A DNA stretch of 64,000 nt from Arthrobacter sp. AFG7.2 (GTDB lineage Bacteria; Actinomycetota; Actinomycetes; Actinomycetales; Micrococcaceae), in the NCBI RefSeq assembly GCF_002892835.1, contig NZ_PJMB01000014.1, positions 1 to 64,000 of the forward strand, in the 5' to 3' direction. Both the position numbers and the translations under genes were made by a program. The notes beneath the pieces were generated by a model. It was not told the DNA's origin and did no database searches. It worked only from the letters and a program-made list of their open reading frames with translations. The first letter of the stretch is position 1. Each line of letters begins with the position of its first letter. This document shows, in pieces, positions 52,931 through 62,007 of the stretch.

Positions 52931-54496
52931 ATGACATTCTCCGCCCCTCCCCGCGCCGGGACCACCATCCCGCCTTCCGGCCAGCACCTTAGGGGCACGT
53001 GGCGGGACTGGCTAGCCCTGGGATTGCTGATGTTCCCCGTCCTCTTGGTTGCAGTGGACAACACAGCGCTGACGTTCGCCTTGCCCGCCATTGCGGGGGC
53101 GCTGCGCACCTCGGGCGTTGAGCTCCTCTGGATCGTCGACGCCTATCCGCTGGTCCTGGCCGGGCTGCTGGTTGCCATGGGGAGCCTGGGCGACAGGATC
53201 GGACGACGGCGGCTGCTTATTATCGGGAGCATTGGTTTTGCAGCGGTATCGGCAGTGACCGCTTTTGCTCCCAGCGCCGCATGGCTCATCGCAGGCAGGG
53301 CGGCGCTGGGTTTCTTCGGCGCCATGCTGATGCCCTCAACCCTGTCCCTGATCCGCAACATCTTCCCGGACCCCAGCCGGCGGCGGCTGGCCATCGCCAT
53401 CTGGGCGGCCGGTTTTTCGGGCGGCGCGGCCCTGGGCCCAATCTTTGGCGGGTGGCTCGTGGAGCAGTTCTGGTGGGGAGCAGTCCTCCTGGTGGCCGCG
53501 CCCCTCATGCTGCCGCTCCTGGTCCTCGGCCCCGCCTTCATCCCGGAATCCAGGGATCCGTCCCCCGGGAAAGTGGACGTGCCCAGCATCCTGCTTTCGC
53601 TGTTCACGATGGCTCCCGTGGTCTTTGGAATCAAGGAATTTGCCACTGAAGGCCCCGGCGCCGCAGCCGTGGGAACCACAGCGTTCGGGCTGGCAATGGG
53701 CGTCGCTTTTGTTCGCCGGCAGCAGCGGTTGGCCAGCCCCCTGCTGGATATGACCCTGTTCCGGAACAGGGTCTTCAGCATGGCCATTGCGGCCAACGTC
53801 CTGGCGTTGTTCTCCTTCAACGGATTTATCCTCTTCCTTGCCCAGCACCTCCAGCTCATCGAGGGAATGTCCCCCTCCGCGGCCGGAATGGCCATGATCC
53901 CGGCCCTGGCGGCTACCGTGGTGGCCGGCCTGGCCGTAGTTCCGGTGGTCAGGAAGATCCGCCCCGGCTTCGTGGTTGCGGCAGGGCTTGCCATGAGCGC
54001 TGCCGGCTACAGCCTGGTGACCTTTGGCAGCGGCGCCGGCGGTTCCTCACTGCTGCTGGCCGCGCTGCTGATCCTCGCGCTGGGCGTAGGGACCGCCGAA
54101 ACAATTTCCAATGACCTCATCCTGGGAAGCGCACCGCCGGAAAAGTCAGGGGCGGCGGCAGCAATTTCCGAGACGGGCTATGAGGTCGGCGCGCTGCTGG
54201 GGACCGCAGTCCTGGGCTCAATCCTCACGGCGTCCTACCAGCAAAACCTGCGGCTTCCGGCCGGCATCGCTGAAGCGGCCCCCGCCCAGGGAATGCACGC
54301 CGCCGAAACCCTGGCCGGCGCCATGGAATTGGCGGCCGGCCTGCCGCAGCCCCTGGCCGACGCTGTCCGGCAGGCCGCCGGGACGGCTTTCGATTCGGGA
54401 GTGCACATCACCGCAGCGATTGGGCTGGTACTGATGGCGACGGCGGCAGTCCTGTCCGCCGTCGTGCTTCGGAAAGTGCCCAAGGCAGTCAAGTGA
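52931..54496 (+). CDS. MFS drug transporter, DHA2 (14-TM) family
   Basis: A 521-aa proton-driven efflux protein. Motif A GSLGDRIGRRRLL in the first cytoplasmic loop, motif C-like GPIFGGWLVEQFWWGAVLL, and 14 hydrophobic helices. ATG at 52931. The TetR-type gene is divergent and its operator lies 7 bp before this start. Substrate unknown; likely a cationic drug or biocide by family. Confidence 0.93.
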   Translation: MTFSAPPRAGTTIPPSGQHLRGTWRDWLALGLLMFPVLLVAVDNTALTFALPAIAGALRTSGVELLWIVDAYPLVLAGLLVAMGSLGDRIGRRRLLIIGSIGFAAVSAVTAFAPSAAWLIAGRAALGFFGAMLMPSTLSLIRNIFPDPSRRRLAIAIWAAGFSGGAALGPIFGGWLVEQFWWGAVLLVAAPLMLPLLVLGPAFIPESRDPSPGKVDVPSILLSLFTMAPVVFGIKEFATEGPGAAAVGTTAFGLAMGVAFVRRQQRLASPLLDMTLFRNRVFSMAIAANVLALFSFNGFILFLAQHLQLIEGMSPSAAGMAMIPALAATVVAGLAVVPVVRKIRPGFVVAAGLAMSAAGYSLVTFGSGAGGSSLLLAALLILALGVGTAETISNDLILGSAPPEKSGAAAAISETGYEVGALLGTAVLGSILTASYQQNLRLPAGIAEAAPAQGMHAAETLAGAMELAAGLPQPLADAVRQAAGTAFDSGVHITAAIGLVLMATAAVLSAVVLRKVPKAVK

Positions 54497-54532
54497 AAAC
54501 GGCCCTCCGGGCGGTGGCCGCGGACAGCAAAA

Positions 54533-54571
54533 GGCGCCCGCCCACAGAGTGTCACTCCGGGGACGGGCGCC
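54533..54571 (-). terminator. Terminator after dps
   Basis: Stem GGCGCCCG/CGGGCGCC with further CCC/GGG pairing; on the minus strand it is followed by TTTT. It begins 25 bp after the dps stop. It may also end the MFS transcript. Confidence 0.88.
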
Positions 54572-54596
54572 AGGCGGTGCTCCCGCCGGGGGATTA

Positions 54597-55076
54597 CTAC
54601 TTTGCGTCGGGGGCCGTCACGCTCGCGGTGGGCTTCATGTTTTCAGCGTTGACCATCCAGGCGAACTGCTCCAGCTTGGCAATGAACTCGTGCAGCAGGT
54701 CTGCAGTGGTGGGATCCTCTTCATCCACTTCATCATGAACCTTGCGCATGGTTCCCACAGCAGCCTCGAGGGCAGCGACGATGCGCTCAATGGCGTCCTT
54801 GGTGCTGATCAGCCCTTCAGGGAACTGGGCCAGGCTTGTGGACTCCGCCACGGTGGAGCTGCGGCCATCCGGCAGCGCGTGCAGGGCACGCATCCGCTCT
54901 GCGGTGTCGTCGGCAAACTGGCGGGCAGCGTCTACGATTTCATCCAGCTGCAGGTGCAGGTCCCGGAAGTTGGTTCCCACGATGTTCCAGTGCGCCTGCT
55001 TGCCCTGGATGTGCAGCTCGATCAGGTCGGCGAGCACGGCCTGCAGGTTGTTGGTCAGTGTCGGTGAAGCTTTCAT
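54597..55076 (-). CDS. Dps family DNA-binding/ferritin-like protein
   Basis: Twelve-subunit iron-storage and DNA-protecting protein. The 159-aa sequence has the Dps ferroxidase ligands: H29 and H41 (HIQGKQAHWNIVGTNFRDLHLQLDE) and acidic residues D45, D56, D57 and E60. The length and helices fit. GGAGGAT lies upstream of the ATG. A perfect small palindrome at 55102 is in the promoter region. Confidence 0.93.
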   Translation of the reverse strand: MKASPTLTNNLQAVLADLIELHIQGKQAHWNIVGTNFRDLHLQLDEIVDAARQFADDTAERMRALHALPDGRSSTVAESTSLAQFPEGLISTKDAIERIVAALEAAVGTMRKVHDEVDEEDPTTADLLHEFIAKLEQFAWMVNAENMKPTASVTAPDAK

Positions 55077-55101
55077 GCATCCTCCTCAATGGGTCCAGTA
55101 G

Positions 55102-55120
55102 TCCTGACGCTATCAGGACC
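55102..55120. promoter_or_regulatory. Palindrome in the dps promoter region
   Basis: GTCCTGA-N5-TCAGGAC, a perfect 7-bp inverted repeat, 26 bp before the dps start. Could be an operator for a stress or metal regulator. No known motif recognised. Confidence 0.4.
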
Positions 55121-55190
55121 GCGGTACACGGAGGCCGTTGCCGGGGGGATTTCTCAGTGAGCTTACTAATGACGGGATGCAGACATAAAC

Positions 55191-55201
55191 GAACGCCGTT
55201 C
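55191..55201. promoter_or_regulatory. Operator-like palindrome 1 before the amino acid permease
   Basis: GAACG-C-CGTTC inverted repeat, followed by ATAT. Repeats the pattern of palindrome 2, 52 bp away (five helical turns). Confidence 0.55.
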
Positions 55202-55242
55202 ATATTTTCCCTTGCGTCCTGCGTCACATCCCCGCATACTAA

Positions 55243-55257
55243 ATGAACGCCATTCAT
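55243..55257. promoter_or_regulatory. Operator-like palindrome 2 before the amino acid permease
   Basis: ATGAACG-C-CATTCAT inverted repeat overlapping a TATAGT -10-like element at 55257-55262. Binding would block the promoter. Confidence 0.6.
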
Positions 55258-55297
55258 ATAGTGACTCCCGTCTCAACATCTCCCAGAAAGTGGTGCC

Positions 55298-56854
55298 ATG
55301 ACCGAGACCATCCGCACCAGCACCTCAGCTCCCGTCAACAGGCGGCACTCGCCTGCCACTGGCGGCATCAGCCCCAAAGGCCTGAAGGGCGGGCAGCTTG
55401 GGCTCCTCGCCGTCGTCGTCCTTGGCATTTCCACGATCGCTCCGGCATACACCCTTACCAGCGCCCTTGGCCCAACCGTCAATGAAGCCGGCCTCCAACT
55501 GCCTGTCATCTTCCTGATCGGATTCATCCCCATGATCCTGGTCTCGCTGGCCTACCGGGAACTCAACGCCGATTCCCCGGACAGTGGCACCACCTTCACC
55601 TGGGTCACCAAGGCCTTCGGCCCCTGGGTGGGCTGGATGGGAGGCTGGGGCCTCCTGGCAGCGAACATCATTGTGCTCTCCAACCTTGCGGGAGTCGCCG
55701 TCGACTTCTTCTACCTCTTCCTCTCGCAGCTGACCGGCTCACCGGAGCTCGCCGATCTGGCAGCCAACAAGGCAGTGAACGTGCTGACCTGCTTTGTCTT
55801 CGTGGCGCTGGCGGTCTGGGTCAGCTACCGCGGCCTCCACACCACCAAGCTGGTCCAGTACAGCCTGGTGGGATTCCAGCTGCTGGTCCTTGGCCTGTTC
55901 GTGGGCATGGCCTTCGCCAACTGGTCATCGTCGGAAACCGCCATCCCCTTCAGCTGGGAGTGGTTCGACGTCACCAAAATCGAGACCTTCGGGCAAATCG
56001 CCGCCGGCATCTCGCTGTCCATCTTTGTCTACTGGGGCTGGGACGTCTGCCTGACTGTGAATGAGGAAACGACCAACGGAAAGAAGACATCAGGCCTTGC
56101 CGGAACCCTTACTGCCATCATTGTCCTTGCCATCTACCTGCTGGTAAGCATCGCCACCATGATGTTCGCCGGCGTCGGCGATACCGGCAACGGCCTGAAC
56201 AACACCGAGATCCACGAAAACATCTTCACTGCCCTCGCCTCTCCGATCATGGGTCCCTTCGCCATCCTCATGTCCATGGCCGTCCTGTCCAGTTCCGCTG
56301 CCTCCCTCCAGTCCACCTTCATGTCGCCCTCGCGCAGCCTGCTGGCGATGGGGCACTACGGGGCGCTGCCTAAGAGCTTCAGCCGGGTCAGCAGCAGATT
56401 CGCGACGCCGGGCTTCGCCACCGTGGCTGCCGGCATCGTCTCCGCCGGCTTCTACGCCGTCATGCACGTGGTCAGCGAAAACGTCCTCAACGACACCATC
56501 CTCGCGCTTGGGCTGATGATCTGCTTCTACTACGGACTCACCGCCCTGGCCTGCGCCTGGTACTTCCGCCACAGCGTCTTCACCAGTGCCCGCAACCTCA
56601 TCCTGCGGCTCCTGTGCCCTGTCCTGGGCGGCGTAGGCCTGTTCGTGGTGTTCGGCCAGACGGCCGTGGACAGCCTGGCACCTGAGTTTGGCAGCGGCTC
56701 GGAGGTCTTCGGCGTGGGCCTGGTCTTTGTCCTGGGCGTCGGAATCCTTGCCTCTGGCGCCGTTTTCATGCTCATCATGGCCCGGGTCCGTCCCGGTTTC
56801 TTCCGCGGGGAAACGCTCAGGCGCGATACTCCGGCGCTGGTGGTGCCGGAGTAG
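55298..56854 (+). CDS. APC superfamily amino acid permease
   Basis: A 518-aa transporter with about 12 to 14 TM helices. The APC opening LGISTIAPAYTLTSALGPTV matches the glycine-rich helix 1, and DSGTTFTWVTKAFGPWVGWMGGW is the usual helix 3. The charged N-tail is cytoplasmic. Substrate unknown. ATG at 55298 with AGAAAGTGG upstream. The two palindromes upstream suggest a repressor encoded elsewhere. Confidence 0.9.
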   Translation: MTETIRTSTSAPVNRRHSPATGGISPKGLKGGQLGLLAVVVLGISTIAPAYTLTSALGPTVNEAGLQLPVIFLIGFIPMILVSLAYRELNADSPDSGTTFTWVTKAFGPWVGWMGGWGLLAANIIVLSNLAGVAVDFFYLFLSQLTGSPELADLAANKAVNVLTCFVFVALAVWVSYRGLHTTKLVQYSLVGFQLLVLGLFVGMAFANWSSSETAIPFSWEWFDVTKIETFGQIAAGISLSIFVYWGWDVCLTVNEETTNGKKTSGLAGTLTAIIVLAIYLLVSIATMMFAGVGDTGNGLNNTEIHENIFTALASPIMGPFAILMSMAVLSSSAASLQSTFMSPSRSLLAMGHYGALPKSFSRVSSRFATPGFATVAAGIVSAGFYAVMHVVSENVLNDTILALGLMICFYYGLTALACAWYFRHSVFTSARNLILRLLCPVLGGVGLFVVFGQTAVDSLAPEFGSGSEVFGVGLVFVLGVGILASGAVFMLIMARVRPGFFRGETLRRDTPALVVPE

Positions 56855-56887
56855 GACGCCGGACTCAACCCAACAGGTCAGGCAAAT

Positions 56888-56925
56888 GGTGCCGTTTCCC
56901 GTTTTCGCGGGGAACGGCGCCTTTT
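56888..56925 (+). terminator. Rho-independent terminator after the amino acid permease
   Basis: Arms GGTGCCGTTTCCCG (56888-56901) and CGGGGAACGGCGCC (56908-56921) with a TTTTCG-type loop, then TTTTGCG. Confidence 0.9.
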
Positions 56926-56942
56926 GCGTCTACAGCCGATGG

Positions 56943-57491
56943 TCACCAGTAGTGTGCAACGTCAACCACCAGCCGGGACCCTGAACCCGGCCCGTCAAGA
57001 GTGAAGACCCGGAACGGAAGGCGTGCCCGGACGCCGACGCCGACGCTGGTGTAGCCTTCGAAGCTGCCGGCCCAGGCCAACTGGCGGAAGGTCTGGTAGC
57101 GGGCAACGTTGGAGAGCTCAGCCTGGTCGGACGGGTTATATGTGCCATTGCCAGTGCCGTCGTAGGCCGGGGCATTGATCGTCACCTGCAGGCGCGCATT
57201 CCCCCGGACCGGAATGGTGAAACCGGACCCGTCCTGCACTATCTGGGGTACGTAGCGCACCGTGTACCCGGCGGCGGGGCCGTTGAGATCCACCACCATA
57301 CGGTCGAAGCAGTAGTGCTGCCCGGTCCGGATGTTGGTGACATTGGCGGTGCTCATGCCCCGGTCGGCCTTCGTCAGAGACCCCCAGGCGAGCCCGCAAT
57401 ACGATGTGGTTGCCGAGGCGGGCCCCGGTGCCACGATTCCCAGCCCGGCTGCCAGGAGGATGGCAGCCAGCCAGGTGGAGAACTTTTTCAT
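56943..57491 (-). CDS. Secreted AMIN-like domain protein
   Basis: A 182-aa exported protein. Signal peptide MKKFSTWLAAILLAAGLGIVAPGPASA with cleavage after ASA. The rest is a single beta-rich domain: C-GLAWGSLTK, RTGQHYCFDRMVVDLNG, GYTVRYVPQI, LAWAGSFEGYTSVGVGVRARLPFRVFTLDGPGSGSRLVVDVAHYW, the AMIN-like family pattern in actinobacteria, with two Cys that may pair. Binding to cell wall is suspected but not shown. ATG at 57491. No gene is visible in the 263 bp upstream to 57754. Confidence 0.75.
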   Translation of the reverse strand: MKKFSTWLAAILLAAGLGIVAPGPASATTSYCGLAWGSLTKADRGMSTANVTNIRTGQHYCFDRMVVDLNGPAAGYTVRYVPQIVQDGSGFTIPVRGNARLQVTINAPAYDGTGNGTYNPSDQAELSNVARYQTFRQLAWAGSFEGYTSVGVGVRARLPFRVFTLDGPGSGSRLVVDVAHYW

Positions 57492-57754
57492 TGTTGAGCC
57501 ACCCATGTGTGGAGTGATTGGATAGCTCAAGGGTAGGAGCGTTTACGGCACAGATCGAGGCCTGTGGCCGCTTCGCCACGCAACCGTTAAGGAGCGCCGC
57601 TGCGCGTCACGCCCACATACATCCAGGCGGCGGAAACAGGCTGTTCTTCACCGTTTCGGCGCCATTTCTGCACCCGGCCGTTACCGGGATAACGACGGCG
57701 GCAGGAGACGCAAAGCGCGGTCCACCCCTCGCGGGTGGCAGGCGCAGGGCAGGG

Positions 57755-58057
57755 TCAGCCTTCGCAGTCCCGGCAGTACTTCATGCCGTTCTTTTCGCGG
57801 GCAACCTGGGACCGGTGGCGGACCAGGAAGCATGATGAGCAAGTGAACTCATCTGACTGTTCAGGAACAACAATGACCGTCAGTTCCTCATTGGAAAGAT
57901 CTGCGCCCGGCAGGTCAATGCCTTCGGCAGTGTCGTTCTCATCAAGATCAATGACTGCGGTCTGCGCGTTGCCGCCGCGCGAGGCCTGGAGGGCTTCCAG
58001 CGAGTCCGCCGGAGTTTCTTCCTCCTGCTTGCGTGGGGCATCGTAATCGGTAGCCAT
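57755..58057 (-). CDS. DUF4193 family zinc-ribbon protein
   Basis: A 100-aa actinobacterial protein: acidic N-terminal half (MATDYDAPRKQEEETPADSLEALQ) and C-terminal zinc ribbon with C73-x2-C76 and C95-x2-C98. DUF4193 signature. ATG at 58057; the longer frame upstream is not used. Function unknown; high conservation in the order. Confidence 0.92.
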   Translation of the reverse strand: MATDYDAPRKQEEETPADSLEALQASRGGNAQTAVIDLDENDTAEGIDLPGADLSNEELTVIVVPEQSDEFTCSSCFLVRHRSQVAREKNGMKYCRDCEG

Positions 58058-58149
58058 AGCGTGTTCACTTTCGTTGCTGCGCAGCACCATTTCCGGCACC
58101 TCAGTGAAGCAGTTTAGGGCATCATCCTGCTACCCGCGCAATAGTGTGC

Positions 58150-58353
58150 TTAAGCGGACTTTTCGCCGGACCCCGTCATGGATTCTGCATGGCTCCGCCG
58201 GGCGTGTTCTCCCCCGACCGCCACCCCGCTCAGGGCCGGCAGCCAGCCCCAGCGCGTTGCGGCCCCCAGGGCATCGGCCGCCTCCTGGCCTGCCTCATAC
58301 GTGAAGAGGTCAAGCAGCTGTGCACGGAAGGACTGAAGAACATGTGCGATCAT
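58150..58353 (-). CDS. Candidate small hypothetical protein
   Basis: A 67-aa frame (MIAHVLQSFRAQLLDLFTYEAGQEAADALG...) with a plausible helical N-terminus and weak ribosome site (GCAGGC). It is the only candidate in the 421-bp stretch 58058-58478, which otherwise contains only a hairpin at 58421. No family recognised; may not be translated. Confidence 0.3.
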   Translation of the reverse strand: MIAHVLQSFRAQLLDLFTYEAGQEAADALGAATRWGWLPALSGVAVGGEHARRSHAESMTGSGEKSA

Positions 58354-58420
58354 GCCTGCAACCTACGCAGCGATTGTTGTGCCCGTGTTTCCGGCCCGTC
58401 TCTCCCGCATTAAGTCATAG

Positions 58421-58439
58421 GGCCGGCAGCGATCCGGCC
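58421..58439 (-). terminator. Hairpin after the MFS gene
   Basis: GGCCGG-N7-CCGGCC inverted repeat 39 bp after the stop of the MFS gene. Weak T-run, so a modest call. Confidence 0.45.
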
Positions 58440-58478
58440 GGTTCGGGATGCGCGCGTGTATCGCGGCCCCAGGCACCG

Positions 58479-59732
58479 CTAGGTTTCCGATATCCCCTGG
58501 GATGCCGTGTCCGCCTGCGAGCGCTGGCGTCGGCTCAACAGGATAAACGGTGCGGCAATCAGCTGCACTGCCCCGCCCACCGCCAGCGACTCAGGGTAGC
58601 CATAGAGGTCGGCGGTCCGGCCCAGCGCCGGCTGCACCGCCACTCCCCCGGCCGAGCCCATCAGGGAATCGAAGCTAAGCACCGTGGCGCGCTGCTTGGA
58701 CGCAATCATGTCGTTCAGGTAGGCCTGCCGCACGGGAGTGCCGGCCGAGGAGACAACAGCCCAGAGCGCCAGGAGCGCCAGTGCCAGCCAAAAAACATCG
58801 GTGAACATCAGGACCACCAGGATGAGTGCGCTGATGATATTGGTGGCGATCAGCACGCTGGTCCGCCGCTTGACGAGTTTCCGGACGCGTGGCGCCATCC
58901 ATCCGCCCACAACGTCCGCCCCTGCCACCAGGGCGGCAGCGAGGCCGGCGATTGCGTAGGCCCGGGGATCTCCGAAAAGTTGGAGCAGGTACGGCTGGAG
59001 GGCGTAGAACACATAAATGCCCACGCCTTCGCTGAAGGGTGCGGCCAGCATGATGTACCGGACAGGCGGATGTTTGAGGCCGCCGTCCACCGATGCCTTG
59101 AGGACAGCCCGTGTGGCCCGCAGTGGGTGTGCCGAGCGCTCCGGGGTGAAGCCGACGTCGTGCATCAGCAGGAAGGCCACGACAAACATCGCCGCCAGTA
59201 CGCCCACACGCACCAGGAACGGCACGCCCAGGTTGGTTGCCTGGGCGATGACCCCGCCCGCGACGGAACCTGCGAGCATCGCGATCCCGGTGACCATCTG
59301 GCCCCGGCCCAGCACGGCCTCCAGGCCGCCGTCGTAGCCGGAAAAGCGCAAGGCGTCCACCAGCCAGGCCTCCACGGCACCCGAAAAGAAGGTAAAGCCG
59401 AGGCCCAGCAGGACAGAGACGGCGGCCCACCACCAGAACGGAGCGGAGTTCTGCCACAGAAGGTAATACAGGAAGGTGGATGCGGACAGCGTGACGGTCC
59501 CCAGCAGGAAGGACACCCGTCGTCCCCACCCGTCCGCCACCACACCGGTGGGCACCTCGAAGAGCACCATGCCCACGGTGAAGAAGGCGTTTGCGGCGAA
59601 GGCCTCCAGGTTGCTCAACCCGGCGTCCAGCAAGAAGAGTGTGTTGATTCCCCAGATGAATGAGGCCGCCAGGGTATTTCCAAGGGTCAGCGTCAGGTAT
59701 ACCCGCTGGATCTTCCGGGCAGCGGCGTTCAT
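58479..59732 (-). CDS. MFS transporter (12-TM)
   Basis: A 417-aa permease. The first loop has GVVADGWGRRVSFLLG (motif A), with 12 hydrophobic segments. The opening NAAARKIQRVYLTLTLGNTLAASFIWGINTLFLLDAG matches MFS proteins of the DHA1/tetracycline-like type in actinobacteria. It precedes the EF-G-like gene by 11 bp but follows it in transcription, so they probably share a transcript. Confidence 0.88.
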   Translation of the reverse strand: MNAAARKIQRVYLTLTLGNTLAASFIWGINTLFLLDAGLSNLEAFAANAFFTVGMVLFEVPTGVVADGWGRRVSFLLGTVTLSASTFLYYLLWQNSAPFWWWAAVSVLLGLGFTFFSGAVEAWLVDALRFSGYDGGLEAVLGRGQMVTGIAMLAGSVAGGVIAQATNLGVPFLVRVGVLAAMFVVAFLLMHDVGFTPERSAHPLRATRAVLKASVDGGLKHPPVRYIMLAAPFSEGVGIYVFYALQPYLLQLFGDPRAYAIAGLAAALVAGADVVGGWMAPRVRKLVKRRTSVLIATNIISALILVVLMFTDVFWLALALLALWAVVSSAGTPVRQAYLNDMIASKQRATVLSFDSLMGSAGGVAVQPALGRTADLYGYPESLAVGGAVQLIAAPFILLSRRQRSQADTASQGISET

Positions 59733-59743
59733 AACGCGGGCGG

Positions 59744-61912
59744 CTACGAAGCGCTGAAGCTTGCGGGTACTGGGTCGTGCCGCAGGTAGCGGCGGCGGAA
59801 GCGGCCGGTCCCGGCGGTCAGGGCCCGCAGATCCACGGCGTACCGCAGGAGTTCCTGGTCCGGAACTTCGGCGCTGATCTCGGTCAGGCCCTCACCGGAG
59901 GACGTAGTGCCGGTCAAGCGGCCACGGCGGGCCGACAGGTCACTCATCACGGACCCTACATGCTCATCGGCCACGGTAATGGTCACCGCTGACACCGGTT
60001 CAAGCAGCTGGATGCGCCCTGCTGCCGCCGCTTCCCGCAGCGCCAGCGCCCCCGCCGCCTGGAATGCTGCATCGGAGGAATCCACGCTGTGCGCCTTGCC
60101 GCCCGTGAGAGTTACCTTCAGGTCCACCACGGGGAAGCCTGCGCTCACGCCTCTTTCGAGCTGGGCCCGGACGCCCTTTTCGACGGACGGGATGAACGTC
60201 CCTGGAATCACGCCGCCCACCGTTTTGTCCACGAATTCGAAACCTTCGCCGCGGGGAAGCGGCTCCACCTCGATGTCGCAGACGGCGTACTGCCCATGGC
60301 CCCCGGATTGCTTGACGTGCCGGCCGTGTCCGGCGGCGGGACCTGCGAAGGTCTCCCGCAAAGGCGTCACCACGTCCACGGTGTGCAGTTTCACGCCCTG
60401 GTCGCGCAACCTGTCCAGGACCACCTCAGCGTGGGCTTCCCCCATGCACCAGAGGACCAGTTGATGTGTTTCCGCATTCCTCTCCACACGGAGCGTGGGG
60501 TCACCGGCCGCGATCTTTCCCAGGCTGCGTGCCAGTGCGTCCTCGTCGCTGCGCGAATCCGGTTCCACCGCCACCGGCAACAGCGGTTCGGGCATTTCCC
60601 AGGTGGCCAGCAGCAGCGGCCGGTCCCGCCCTGAGATGGTGTCTCCGGTTTCAGCGCTTCCCACTTTGGCCACGGCGCACATGTCGCCGGAAACGCAGTA
60701 CTGCACCGGGCGCAGCGAGGCACCCAGCGGAGAGTAGAGGTGCGTAACGCGTTCGTCCGAGTCGTGGTCCTGATGGCCGCGGTCTGCCAGTCCGTGGCCG
60801 CCCAGATGTACGGGTGCATCCTCCCGCAGCGTGCCCGAGAAGACCCGGACCAGGCAGATCCGGCCGAGGAAGGGATCGACGGAGGTTCGGATGACCTCCG
60901 CCGCCAGCGGCCCCGCGGGATCGCAGGAGAGGGATGCGGCAGGTGCCCCGGCCAGGTCAGTCGCGTCGGGCACGTGGCCGTGCGGCGGCGAGGGAAAAGC
61001 CCGGACCAGCACCTCCATCAATTCCGCGGTGCCCAGCCCGCTCACTGCGGACGTGGACAGGACGGGGAAGAACCTTCCGCGTTCGACGGCGGTTTCCAGG
61101 TCGGCGATCAGCACATCGGTATCGATGTCCTCACCTTCCAGATACCGGTCCATCAGCGTCTCATCCTCGCTCTCGGCAATGATCCCCTCGATAAGCTCGC
61201 CCCTGGCGGTCCCGGACGCGGCCAACTCGGCGGCATCAGCTGCACGCACCACGGCGGACGCCTCCCCGGACGAGTAGTCCGTGACGGTCCCGGACAACAG
61301 TCCCAGCAGGCCGGTAACCTCACTGCCCGCCGGGACCGGAACGTACAGCGGCAGGACACCCTCGCCGAACGCCTGGCGGCATGCGGCCAGGACGCCGTCG
61401 TAATCTGCCCGCGGGTGGTCCATGCGGGTGATGGCGACGGCGCGCGGCAGCTGCCTGAGCTGGCACTCGCCCCACAGCGCCACTGTCGTGGCGTCGATGC
61501 CGTCAACAGCGGACACCACAAACATGGCAGCGTCGGCTGCCCGCAGGCCCGCGCGGAGTTCGCCGATGAAATCCGGGTAGCCCGGGGTGTCCAGGAGGTT
61601 CACTTTGACGCCGTCGATCAGCAGCGGCACAAGGGACAACGTCACCGAACGCTGCTGGTGCACCGCGGCGGGGTCCGAATCGCTGACCGTGGTCCCGTCC
61701 GGTATGGATCCCTTGCGGGTAATCATGCCGTTGGCCGCGAGCAGCGCTTCGATCAGCATGGTCTTCCCTGCCCCCGAATGGCCCACCAGTGCAACATTCC
61801 GGATCCTGGCCGGGTCCTCCGCGGCAATGCCGGCAGAGGCGTCTGCGCGGCGCGACTCGGACCCATTGCGGCCAGCTGTCCTGGCTGAGTCCTTGGTGCC
61901 TTTGACGGACAT
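59744..61912 (-). CDS. Elongation factor G-like GTPase (EF-G2 type)
   Basis: A 722-aa translational GTPase of the actinobacterial EF-G-like family. G1 GHSGAGKT (44-51), G3 DTPGYPDF (108-115) and the domain II/III/IV/V layout are clear; domain IV shows the GHGRHVKQSGGHGQYAVCDI segment. The G4 motif, N-K-x-D in normal EF-G, is T-R-M-D here (162-165), and the domain V end differs. It is not the main EF-G. A role in ribosome recycling or stress is possible, unproven. ATG at 61912 follows GGAGG. Confidence 0.9.
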   Translation of the reverse strand: MSVKGTKDSARTAGRNGSESRRADASAGIAAEDPARIRNVALVGHSGAGKTMLIEALLAANGMITRKGSIPDGTTVSDSDPAAVHQQRSVTLSLVPLLIDGVKVNLLDTPGYPDFIGELRAGLRAADAAMFVVSAVDGIDATTVALWGECQLRQLPRAVAITRMDHPRADYDGVLAACRQAFGEGVLPLYVPVPAGSEVTGLLGLLSGTVTDYSSGEASAVVRAADAAELAASGTARGELIEGIIAESEDETLMDRYLEGEDIDTDVLIADLETAVERGRFFPVLSTSAVSGLGTAELMEVLVRAFPSPPHGHVPDATDLAGAPAASLSCDPAGPLAAEVIRTSVDPFLGRICLVRVFSGTLREDAPVHLGGHGLADRGHQDHDSDERVTHLYSPLGASLRPVQYCVSGDMCAVAKVGSAETGDTISGRDRPLLLATWEMPEPLLPVAVEPDSRSDEDALARSLGKIAAGDPTLRVERNAETHQLVLWCMGEAHAEVVLDRLRDQGVKLHTVDVVTPLRETFAGPAAGHGRHVKQSGGHGQYAVCDIEVEPLPRGEGFEFVDKTVGGVIPGTFIPSVEKGVRAQLERGVSAGFPVVDLKVTLTGGKAHSVDSSDAAFQAAGALALREAAAAGRIQLLEPVSAVTITVADEHVGSVMSDLSARRGRLTGTTSSGEGLTEISAEVPDQELLRYAVDLRALTAGTGRFRRRYLRHDPVPASFSAS

Positions 61913-62007
61913 GGGAACCTCCTGGCGTCTTTGCCATTCACCCGGGCTGAACGTGTCCTCTGATTCGACACCCTGCGCGGTGGAAGGGCAAGAGTCCTGA
62001 GGCCCGG

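Noticed and set aside
60740..61888. 382-codon open frame opposite the EF-G-like gene
   Set aside because: Shadow frame; GTPase motifs are clear on the minus strand.
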